In this document: positions 1 to 7,035 of the stretch, one piece after another | Layout: each line of letters starts with the position of its first letter | Numbering within the stretch: the stretch's first letter is position 1 | Source of the DNA: an uncultured Lachnospiraceae bacterium | GTDB lineage: Bacteria > Bacillota > Clostridia > Lachnospirales > Lachnospiraceae | Reading direction: 5' to 3' | Assembly (NCBI GenBank): GCA_910588965.1 | Contig: CAJUSO010000047.1 | Span: forward strand, 1 to 26,152 | DNA length: 26,152 nucleotides | The notes under the pieces: generated by a model | The model's database searches: none | Told to the model about the DNA's origin: nothing | What the model saw: only the letters and a program-made list of their open reading frames with translations | Position numbers and translations under genes: made by a program

Positions 1-222
1 TGATAGTGCATCCACCAGCCTAAGTGAGAGTGTAAGCACAAGCAAGAGCGAAAGCACGTCAGCTTCCGTAAGCGGTAGCACATCAGCTTCCGTAAGCGAG
101 AGCACGTCGACCTCAATAAGTGATAGTGCATCCACCAGCCTAAGTGAGAGTGTAAGCACAAGCAAGAGCGAAAGCACGTCAGCTTCAATAAGCGGTAGCA
201 CATCAGCTTCAGTAAGCGAGAG
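1..222 (+). repeat. 120-bp tandem repeat inside the SRRP
   Basis: Bases 121-186 repeat bases 1-66 exactly, and 187-222 match 67-102 with two substitutions, giving a 120-bp unit present about 1.85 times in the window and possibly continuing to the left. It is a whole number of codons (40 residues), so copy-number change would keep the frame. This is recent-looking duplication on top of the 6-bp Ser-X periodicity. Confidence 0.9.
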
Positions 223-1876
223 CGAGAGTACGTCCACCAGCGTAAGTGAGAGCGAGAGTACCTCTGCAAGTGGAAGTGGAAGTGCATCAACTTCTGTAAG
301 CGAGAGTGAAAGTACGTCCACAAGTGAAAGCGAGAGCACGTCGGCTTCTGTAAGTGAGAGTGAAAGTACCTCGACTTCCATAAGCGAGAGCGAAAGTACA
401 TCAACCTCGATAAGTGAGAGCGAGAGTACCTCTGCAAGTGGAAGTGCATCAGCTTCTGTAAGTGAAAGCGAGAGCACAAGCATAAGTGAAAGCACCTCGG
501 TTTCCGTAAGCGAGAGCGAGAGTACCTCCGCAAGCGAAAGTGAGAGCGAAAGCGTATCAATGTCTGATAGTGCGAGCACAAGCGAAAGCGAGAGCACATC
601 GATTTCTGAAAGCGAAAGCACTAGCACAAGTGAGAGCGGAAGCACGTCACTTTCTGAAAGTGAAAGTGTATCGACCTCAGAAAGTGAAAGCGAAAGCACA
701 TCCACGAGCGGAAGTGTAAGCATTAGTACGAGTACAAGCACATCCACAAGTGAAAGTGAGAGCAGCACAAGTGAAAGCATATCAGCTTCAGAGAGTGAGA
801 GCACGTCAGCTTCTGTAAGTGAAAGTATTTCAGCAAGCTTAAGCGCTTCCACAAGCAGCAGCATCTCAGCAAGCGAGAGTATCTCAGTTAGTGAAAACGC
901 TTCTGCCAGTGCAAGTGCTAGCTTATCAGCCAGTGCGAGTGCAAGTGAGTCAGCCAGCACAAGCCAGAGTGCCAGCATTTCAGCCAGCACAAGTGCAAGT
1001 GAGTCAGCCAGCGCAAGCCAGAGTGCCAGCGTTTCAGCAAGTGAGAGCACAAGCTTAAGCGTAAGTGAAAGTGCCAGCGCTTCTGCTGGAGAGAGTGTAA
1101 ACGCAAGTACAAGTGAGTCTGCCAGCGCTAGCGTAAGTGCAAGTGCCAGTGAAAGCGCTTCCGCAAGTGAGAGCCAGAGTACTTCTGTAAGTGGAAGCAT
1201 TTCTGCAAGCGAGAGCCAGAGTGCCAGTGTAAGTACTTCCATAAGCGGAAGCCAGAGCACAAGCACAAGTGCTTCTGCAAGTGAAAGCCAAAGCGCCAGC
1301 GCAAGTGCCTCTGCAAGCGAGAGCCAAAGCGCCAGCGAGAGCTTAAGTGTTTCAGCAAGTGAAAGCCTGAGCGTTTCCACGAGCGAGAGTCTGAGCGTAA
1401 GTGAAAGCATCAGTGAGAGCCTGAGCGCTTCCATCCCAGGTGGCGTAATACCAGGCGGAGACGGCCCTGTTACCCCAGCGGGGAATGGCCCGACGGCACC
1501 GACTGTTACAGGCGCGGTTCCGGGAACAACCCCTGTCGCTCCATTCCAGGGAACGGCTCCGGGAGCACAAGAGCCGGTTATTGTAACGCCGCCAGAGCAG
1601 GTACCAAGGGGTGATGTGCCAATCCCAGTTATGCCAGATGAAGAGGAAGAAACTTTGATAACGGAAGCGGGCGGCGGCCAAGAATTTACAGAGGTCCAGG
1701 ATGAAGAAGTTCCGTTAGATAACACGAATCTTGCCCAAAGCGTAAAACACTGCGTCCTTCATTTCATGGAACTGCTTATGGCAGCCGTTGTAGGCGGTGC
1801 TTATATCGGAAGCACAAGGAAGCAGAAGCGGGAAATTGCCAAGATGAAAAAAGGGCATGGAGACGAAGAGAGGTAA
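2..1876 (+). CDS. Serine-rich repeat glycoprotein adhesin (SRRP), 3' part only
   Basis: The frame is open from the left edge without a stop, so the gene begins upstream of the window and 624 codons are visible; the internal ATG at 560 is not a credible start. About 480 residues are (Ser-X)n dipeptide repeats. They are rich in E/T/V up to about base 830 and in A/Q/E afterwards. A Pro/Gly-rich linker (bases 1432-1640), an acidic stretch, a DEEVPL motif, a hydrophobic segment (roughly bases 1750-1815) and a Lys/Arg-rich tail follow. SRRPs are surface adhesins, O-glycosylated in the cytosol and exported by SecA2/SecY2, whose genes follow directly. The ligand-binding domain, if present, lies outside the window. 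There is no LPXTG motif, so the anchoring mode is unclear. The class is certain from repeats plus context; the ligand is unknown. Confidence 0.93.
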   Translation, partial: DSASTSLSESVSTSKSESTSASVSGSTSASVSESTSTSISDSASTSLSESVSTSKSESTSASISGSTSASVSESESTSTSVSESESTSASGSGSASTSVSESESTSTSESESTSASVSESESTSTSISESESTSTSISESESTSASGSASASVSESESTSISESTSVSVSESESTSASESESESVSMSDSASTSESESTSISESESTSTSESGSTSLSESESVSTSESESESTSTSGSVSISTSTSTSTSESESSTSESISASESESTSASVSESISASLSASTSSSISASESISVSENASASASASLSASASASESASTSQSASISASTSASESASASQSASVSASESTSLSVSESASASAGESVNASTSESASASVSASASESASASESQSTSVSGSISASESQSASVSTSISGSQSTSTSASASESQSASASASASESQSASESLSVSASESLSVSTSESLSVSESISESLSASIPGGVIPGGDGPVTPAGNGPTAPTVTGAVPGTTPVAPFQGTAPGAQEPVIVTPPEQVPRGDVPIPVMPDEEEETLITEAGGGQEFTEVQDEEVPLDNTNLAQSVKHCVLHFMELLMAAVVGGAYIGSTRKQKREIAKMKKGHGDEER

Positions 1877-1885
1877 AAAAGATAG

Positions 1886-2026
1886 ATGGGATTTTTTGAA
1901 GATTTGACATTAGGGTTTTGCTGGTGGGACCTTCCGGCATTGATACTTCTGGTTGCAGTTACAGCTTTGTTTTTCATAAGGCATCATAAACTGAACAAAG
2001 AGAAGAAGGAATTACAAAACCAGTGA
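1886..2026 (+). CDS. 46-residue single-pass membrane protein between SRRP and secY2
   Basis: ATG at 1886 lies 9 nt after the SRRP stop, with a GAGAGG ribosome-binding-like stretch just upstream (about 1867-1873), and the frame closes with TGA at 2024-2026. The peptide starts MGFFEDLTLGFCWWDLPALI. One hydrophobic helix covers about residues 17-31 and a charged tail rich in K, E and H follows. Position inside the export operon suggests a role with the translocon. Streptococcal aSec loci carry small Asp4 and Asp5 proteins proposed to resemble SecE/SecG, and no such genes lie between secA2 and gtfA here. Equating this protein with either is my inference. It could instead be an unrelated small membrane protein translated by coupling to the SRRP. 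Confidence 0.65.
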   Translation: MGFFEDLTLGFCWWDLPALILLVAVTALFFIRHHKLNKEKKELQNQ

Positions 2027-2046
2027 TGAGAATCGTTAGGTAAAAT

Positions 2047-2074
2047 TGGTGGCCACCTTGTATGGTGGCCGCCG
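2047..2074 (+). other. Stable hairpin between SRRP unit and secY2
   Basis: Arms 2047-2057 and 2064-2074 pair over 11 positions (including two G-U pairs) around the 6-nt loop TTGTAT. No U-run follows on the + strand, so it is not a standard intrinsic terminator. In the transcript it could protect the 3' end of the adhesin message or lower read-through into secY2. Confidence 0.6.
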
Positions 2075-2129
2075 GTTTGTAAAAAAGGGAAAAGTATAGG
2101 GAAACATCAGAAAATCGGGAGAGTTTATT

Positions 2130-3335
2130 TTGTCACAGACAACACAAAAAGAGAATGTAATGAAGTATAAGCTGGCATATACAGGCTTGATTCTTCTTGT
2201 ATATATATTAGGGAAATGCATCCCCTTGTATGGCGTGGGCCTGGCTTCTGAAGATTATCAGGCAGTCAGCGCAGAGGAAGTGCTTATGCAGGCGATTAGC
2301 GGGGATGCGTACCGTTCTTCTGTTTTCACGTTGGGGATTTTTCCGTTTATGATATCCGGCATATTGGTACAGGTTGCCTTTGCGGTACGGAACTTGTTTA
2401 CCAAAACGAAGCTTTCCCCAAGGGCAATGGGCCGTGCGATGGCTGCAGTGACCTTTGCCATAGCTGTGCTGCAGGCATTTGCCCAGGTGCCCCAGTTAAA
2501 ATTTATGGTGGCAGAGGGAATGCTTTTTTGGGCGAAGGCAGTAGCCATTACAGAAATGGTAACAGGCGTCATGGTTATCATGTGGCTGTCTAACCGGAAT
2601 GCGAAATATGGGGTTGGCGGGCGGATGATTGTGGGCCTGATTAATATATTGGAACGGGTTGTGGTTACCATCATGAACCATGATGCGCAAAGCCTTGCAG
2701 TCCCGCTTGCCATATCCGCGGCTGTCATGCTGGTTACGTTGGTTATGGAAAATGCAGAGCTGCGGATTCCGGTGCAGCGCGTGTCCATCCATAATGTTTA
2801 TGCAGACAAGAATTATATGGCGGTGAAGCTCAATCCGGTAGGCGTCATGCCAGTAATGTTCTCCACGGCAGTGTTTATGCTGCCAAGGCTTGTGGTTTCC
2901 TTGCTGGGATATCTGTTCCCCCAGGACGCTGGGATTGCCTGGTGGCAGGAGAACATGGTCCTGTCCAGGCCAGCGGGGATAGCAGTGTATATCCTATGCG
3001 AGTACCTGCTGACGGTTAGCTTTACGATGCTTATGATAAACCCCAAAGATATCACGGAGCAGTTTTTAAAGAACGGGGACAGTATCGTAAACCTCCATGC
3101 GGGGCGTGATACAAGGCGGTATCTGAAAAGAGCCATGTGGTGTATCAGTTTTGTGAGCGCTACGGTTATGGGGGTGTGCATCCTGGTGCCGTTGGTATTG
3201 CAGTTGGAAGGGAATATAGACAGCGGGCTTACGATGCTGCCCTCTTCCATAATGATGATGGTCAGCTTCTGGTGTACGATTTTCCGGGAAGTTGTGTCCA
3301 TCCACAAATACGATGCCTGCCGGCCGCTGTTTTAA
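2130..3335 (+). CDS. secY2: Accessory Sec translocase channel SecY2
   Basis: A 401-residue polytopic membrane protein of the SecY family; it forms the dedicated membrane channel for the glycosylated SRRP. SecY-like features seen are the first helix with a following loop (KYKLAYTGLILLVYILGKCIPL), the GIFPFMISGILVQ segment, RIPVQ near residue 215 and NPVGVMPVMF near residue 235. It is shorter than housekeeping SecY (about 430), as usual for SecY2. The start is TTG at 2130, preceded by CGGGAGAG at a suitable distance; ATG at 2160 (MKYKLAY) is a real alternative and would match other SecY N-termini. It is followed by asp1, as in known aSec loci, which separates it from housekeeping secY of the ribosomal operon. 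Confidence 0.93.
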   Translation: MSQTTQKENVMKYKLAYTGLILLVYILGKCIPLYGVGLASEDYQAVSAEEVLMQAISGDAYRSSVFTLGIFPFMISGILVQVAFAVRNLFTKTKLSPRAMGRAMAAVTFAIAVLQAFAQVPQLKFMVAEGMLFWAKAVAITEMVTGVMVIMWLSNRNAKYGVGGRMIVGLINILERVVVTIMNHDAQSLAVPLAISAAVMLVTLVMENAELRIPVQRVSIHNVYADKNYMAVKLNPVGVMPVMFSTAVFMLPRLVVSLLGYLFPQDAGIAWWQENMVLSRPAGIAVYILCEYLLTVSFTMLMINPKDITEQFLKNGDSIVNLHAGRDTRRYLKRAMWCISFVSATVMGVCILVPLVLQLEGNIDSGLTMLPSSIMMMVSFWCTIFREVVSIHKYDACRPLF

Positions 3336-3403
3336 CATGGGCGATGCCTGCTGGCCGCTTGTTTTAACATGGACGATGCCTGCCGGCTGCTGTTTTAATA
3401 TGG
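3311..3403 (+). repeat. Three tandem copies of a 30-32 bp repeat at the secY2 3' end
   Basis: Units 3311-3341, 3342-3373 and 3374-3403 all read CGATGCCTGCYGGCNGCTGTTTTAA-like with an AYATGG end and few differences. The first unit contains the last codons and the TAA of secY2; the other two are non-coding copies of that tail. It looks like tandem duplication of the gene end into the secY2-asp1 spacer. Confidence 0.88.
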
Positions 3404-3443
3404 TTTTTTACCGCCCAGGACGGTAGTAAATTTGGAGGAAGAG

Positions 3444-5075
3444 ATGCTATATTTTATTCCAGCTTGGTATCAACAGAATCAATGGTGCGAAAATGAACAG
3501 AGATGGACAGAAAGGCGAATGCATACGGAATTTGACGATACGGTAAAGCAGGTACAGCTGTTTCACCGTAATAAGGCTCACCCATACCGGATTATGCTCC
3601 TAAGCTTTGCGCCGAATTTCCGCCATTTCCTCCATCGGCAGGGCGTATACCATGCGCCCTACTGGTCTTGCTTTGACGCCATACAAGAGGTGAAGCGGAA
3701 GAAGGCAATGGTGCTGTCATTCCACAACCTGGCTTGGCCGGAAGGGGTTGAATTTGTCTATACCCCGTTCGTAGTGCTTGCCATGCTGAAGAAAGAAAAG
3801 TTTGCACAGATTGATTTCGGGGAAGATGGCAACCCCATCCGGGTCGATTTGTTCCAGGGCGGGAAGCTGCAGCGGCGGAATTTTTATGACGACAGGGGAT
3901 TTGTCTCCAGTACAGCCATTTATGAGGGGGAGCAGCCCCTTTACCAGGATTACCTGACAGAGGACGGGGTATGGAAACTGCGGCAGTTCCACGGGGACGG
4001 CCATGTGGAAGTCAATGGGGAATGCCCAACGTACCTGCTGCAGTACCAGGGGGAGGAACAGGTGAAGCAGTTTTCCAAGCTGACGTACGGCAGTATGGAG
4101 CAAGTGATTTATGAGGTACTGGCTTCCTACCTGGGCCTGACGGACGCCCAGGATATTTTCTGTGTGGCCATGCATGGCCAGCATGCGGGCCTCCTGGGGA
4201 AAGCCCTGAAAGATAAGAAGCTAATCCTGTCTTTTTTCGAAGACCGGTTCCCGCTTTCTGACCATCCAGAGGCGTTTGGCATGGTGGAGGGGGCGGATTA
4301 CCTGGTGGTGGATTCGGAGAAAAATGCAGGAAGGCTGCGGCAGGAACCTGGCCTGCAATTCCGGGCTGTTATGGCAATCCCGCCGTATGATTCCCGGGTA
4401 GACATCGGGATAAGCCAGCAGTTCAGCGTGCAGAAGATACTGGTGCCGGTGGACGGCATTGAGGGCGGTGCCTTCTTTGATTTGATAGCTTCTTTGGGGA
4501 AGTACCTGCTGGCCAATGAGAAGGCCTGTATCCATCTGTTTACCAGGAGGGCGGAGTATGACAGGAAGGAAACCGTATTAGGGCGTGCCCAGGAGGGGCT
4601 TCGGCGGGCAGGCCTGGAGGAAGGATGGGCAGCAGAGGAAGAAGAGCAGGTTTCGGAAAATAACCTGGAGCTTTCGGAGGAGGTCCCCGTTCGGTTTTTT
4701 GTGGAGCAGTGCGTGGATGAATTGTCTGTGAGCAAGTGCATGCGGGAACAGAGGCTGCTTGTGGATATGCGTAAGGTTCCCGAACTGTACCTGCAGATTA
4801 CAGCCATCAGCATAGGGATCCCGCAGATTGTTCGTGTAGGCAACGAATTCGCAGAGCATGGCAAAAACAGCATTGTGCTGCAGCGGCCCGAGCAGCTGCA
4901 GGAAGCCCTGGATTACTACCTGAAAGGGGTAAGGAACTGGAACCAGGCAATGGTCTGTTCCTATGAGCTTGTGAAGGAATATACAACAGAGAAGCTGCTG
5001 GGAAAATGGAGGGAGGTGCTGGGCAGAATTGGTGGAGATTCGTATTTTACAGCTGGGGGGAGAGGACTGGAATAA
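3444..5075 (+). CDS. asp1: Accessory Sec system protein Asp1
   Basis: A 543-residue cytosolic protein beginning MLYFIPAWYQQNQ, the typical Asp1 N-terminus. Asp1-3 form a complex that binds the SRRP and is needed for its export with SecA2; Asp1 has a GT-B-like fold but is not known as an active glycosyltransferase. Around residues 147-190 is a beta-meander-like stretch (FYDDRGFVSS, then YQDYLTEDG) that resembles stretches in GtfA and GtfB downstream. The start at 3444 is set by GGAGGAA at 3434-3440; the in-frame TTG at 3432 falls on that ribosome binding site and is unlikely. The 3' end overlaps asp2 by 47 nt. Confidence 0.92.
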   Translation: MLYFIPAWYQQNQWCENEQRWTERRMHTEFDDTVKQVQLFHRNKAHPYRIMLLSFAPNFRHFLHRQGVYHAPYWSCFDAIQEVKRKKAMVLSFHNLAWPEGVEFVYTPFVVLAMLKKEKFAQIDFGEDGNPIRVDLFQGGKLQRRNFYDDRGFVSSTAIYEGEQPLYQDYLTEDGVWKLRQFHGDGHVEVNGECPTYLLQYQGEEQVKQFSKLTYGSMEQVIYEVLASYLGLTDAQDIFCVAMHGQHAGLLGKALKDKKLILSFFEDRFPLSDHPEAFGMVEGADYLVVDSEKNAGRLRQEPGLQFRAVMAIPPYDSRVDIGISQQFSVQKILVPVDGIEGGAFFDLIASLGKYLLANEKACIHLFTRRAEYDRKETVLGRAQEGLRRAGLEEGWAAEEEEQVSENNLELSEEVPVRFFVEQCVDELSVSKCMREQRLLVDMRKVPELYLQITAISIGIPQIVRVGNEFAEHGKNSIVLQRPEQLQEALDYYLKGVRNWNQAMVCSYELVKEYTTEKLLGKWREVLGRIGGDSYFTAGGRGLE

Positions 5076-6546
5076 AATCTATGAGCTGCCGCAATGGGTG
5101 CGCTTAGACCATGCGGAAAGCTTTGCAAAAAAGCCGGGCAGCAGGCGTTCCGATAAGCCTTATGACATGTTCTTCTTTGACAGGACGCCGCGGGAGGAAG
5201 AGATAGAGCCGCTGTTCCAGCTAATCAGGGCATATACCTTGTTTGTAACCAAAAATGTGGAAATCGGCGGCAGGACTGCATGGCTTTGCCGCTGCAAGAA
5301 GGCGCAGCATATCGCGGAGGCAGATATCCAGGGATTCCTGTTAAAAGAGACCAAATTTTTTTATGCAAAACCTTACGGCGAAAAATTTAATTTAAAGGAT
5401 GTGGCGGTTTCCCAGGAATTTTCCGGGAAGGTAAAGTGGAATGGGAATTATGCCGTGGCCTTAGAAGGGGAGTTTGGGGAAACGCTCCGGCAAGTGGTGT
5501 TTTGGCGTTATAATACGTTTTTAAACCAGGGGCAGGCAGTGGATCTGTGGCTGGAGTACAGGAAAAGCCCAGGGGTCTCGGTCTCTTTGGAAATTACACA
5601 GTTTGCAAGCGGCGGTTCCCAAGCCGTTGCACACTGGGAATTTGATGAGGGAAAGCTCCAGCAGGTTATCCAGCTGGAAAGCCCGGTGGACGGTTCCTTG
5701 TTTCTTTCCGTCTGCGCGAAAGGGGCAGGGGAACTTTCGGTTATCGCCCTGCACTGCCGGAATTCCAGGGGGAGCCATGGGTATTTCCTGCCAGGGGGGG
5801 AGCGTTATGTGACGTCTGACAAGGAAGAGGCGTTCTGTTATTTTGACCCAGGCGATTTAAAGCCGCCCCTCTGTGTCTATTTTTCAGGATACAAGACGCT
5901 GCAGGGATTTGAAGGGTATTATATGATGCGCAAGATGGGATGCCCGTTCCTTCTGGTGTCTGAGCCAAGGCTGGAAGGCGGAGGGTTCTATATGGGTTCT
6001 ATCGAATACGAGTCGCTGTATGCCCGCATCATCCAAAAATATATGAAGGAGCTTGGCTTTACGGCAAGCCAGGTTGTGCTGTCGGGGCTGTCCATGGGCA
6101 CCTTTGGGGCCTTGTATTATGGATGCGATATCAGGCCCCATGCCATTATTTTGGGGAAGCCCCTAGCGAGCATAGGGAACGTGGCTGCAAATGAGAAATA
6201 CAGCCGGCCAGGCGGCTTCCCCACCTCCTTAGACGTGCTGTGGCGCCAGTGCGGCTCCATGGATCCCAAGGCGGTCCAAGCGTTGAACGCAAGGTTCTGG
6301 CGCAAATTTAAAGCGACGGATTGGGGAAATACAAAGTTTATCGTTTCTTATATGATAGAGGATGATTATGATGCGGACGCCTACCAGACGCTGATTTCCC
6401 ATATCCATTCGGAGGGGGCTCAGGTATATGGGAAGGGGCTCCATGGACGGCATAATGATAATACGGATGGGATTGTCAACTGGTTTTTGGGGCAGTACCA
6501 GGCCGTATTAGAGGATGATTTTGGCAGGGGGAAAGAGAAGGGATGA
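5029..6546 (+). CDS. asp2: Accessory Sec system protein Asp2 (SRRP O-acetyltransferase/hydrolase fold)
   Basis: A 505-residue protein with the Asp2-type start EIRILQLGGEDW. The C-terminal half is an alpha/beta-hydrolase-like domain: the nucleophile elbow GLSMG has Ser355, an acidic candidate lies in MIEDDYDAD (Glu444/Asp445) and a His in GLHGRHND (His475). Spacing agrees well with the Ser362/Glu452/His482 triad reported for Streptococcus gordonii Asp2, which acetylates GlcNAc on the adhesin during export. I infer the same activity. The start is TTG 5029 or GTG 5032, served by GGAGG at 5012-5016 inside asp1; the 47-nt overlap suggests translational coupling. The stop overlaps the asp3 start as ATGA. 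Confidence 0.92.
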   Translation: MVEIRILQLGGEDWNKIYELPQWVRLDHAESFAKKPGSRRSDKPYDMFFFDRTPREEEIEPLFQLIRAYTLFVTKNVEIGGRTAWLCRCKKAQHIAEADIQGFLLKETKFFYAKPYGEKFNLKDVAVSQEFSGKVKWNGNYAVALEGEFGETLRQVVFWRYNTFLNQGQAVDLWLEYRKSPGVSVSLEITQFASGGSQAVAHWEFDEGKLQQVIQLESPVDGSLFLSVCAKGAGELSVIALHCRNSRGSHGYFLPGGERYVTSDKEEAFCYFDPGDLKPPLCVYFSGYKTLQGFEGYYMMRKMGCPFLLVSEPRLEGGGFYMGSIEYESLYARIIQKYMKELGFTASQVVLSGLSMGTFGALYYGCDIRPHAIILGKPLASIGNVAANEKYSRPGGFPTSLDVLWRQCGSMDPKAVQALNARFWRKFKATDWGNTKFIVSYMIEDDYDADAYQTLISHIHSEGAQVYGKGLHGRHNDNTDGIVNWFLGQYQAVLEDDFGRGKEKG

Positions 6547-7004
6547 CAGGAGAGAAGTGGAGGATTTATTGGAGGGAGCATTCTTCGGATACCTACCTCT
6601 ATGGGTCGGAAATATGGTATCACAAGAAGAACGATGTAGAATTTAAAAATTTGCTGATGCCCCCCGGGACAGTGATAAAGCAATGGTATTCCAAGACGAA
6701 TTACCAGATGCAGAGGATTGAGCCGGCCTTGCCGATGATTGACGGTGAGAGCGAGTACCGGATGACTGTCCATATAGGCTGCCAGGAGGGCGAGGCATGG
6801 ATCATACGGCTGGTATTTTATGACAAATATGACATAGAGGCGGGAAGCGCCACCATCCGGGATAAGGTGATGGATTTCCAGTGCCCGCTTAAGACTTACA
6901 GTTACCGTATGCAGCTTATCAATGGGGGCATGACGCATTTTCATTTCCATTCCATTGAGATTGAAGAGATTGCAGCAGGAGAAGAGCCGGAAGCAGGAAA
7001 ATAA
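6543..7004 (+). CDS. asp3: Accessory Sec system protein Asp3
   Basis: A 153-residue protein that matches Asp3 in length, position and motifs: SSDTYLYGS near the N-terminus, then LLMPPGTVI and SKTNYQ around residues 37-54. Asp3 is a small beta-rich subunit of the Asp1-Asp2-Asp3 complex, which binds the SRRP and assists its targeting. The ATG at 6543 overlaps the asp2 stop (ATGA), so the two are probably translated in a coupled way. Confidence 0.9.
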   Translation: MTGEKWRIYWREHSSDTYLYGSEIWYHKKNDVEFKNLLMPPGTVIKQWYSKTNYQMQRIEPALPMIDGESEYRMTVHIGCQEGEAWIIRLVFYDKYDIEAGSATIRDKVMDFQCPLKTYSYRMQLINGGMTHFHFHSIEIEEIAAGEEPEAGK

Positions 7005-7035
7005 AAACAGGGACGCGGAAGAAGAAATAGGGAAA

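Noticed and set aside
1..1432. CRISPR-like repetitive stretch
   Set aside because: Repeats are 6-bp Ser-X codon periodicity in one open frame, without spacers of regular unique sequence.
918..1681. Long - strand frames opposite the SRRP
   Set aside because: They are mirror products of the Ser-X repeat (His/Leu/Arg or Thr/Ala-rich) with no independent signals.
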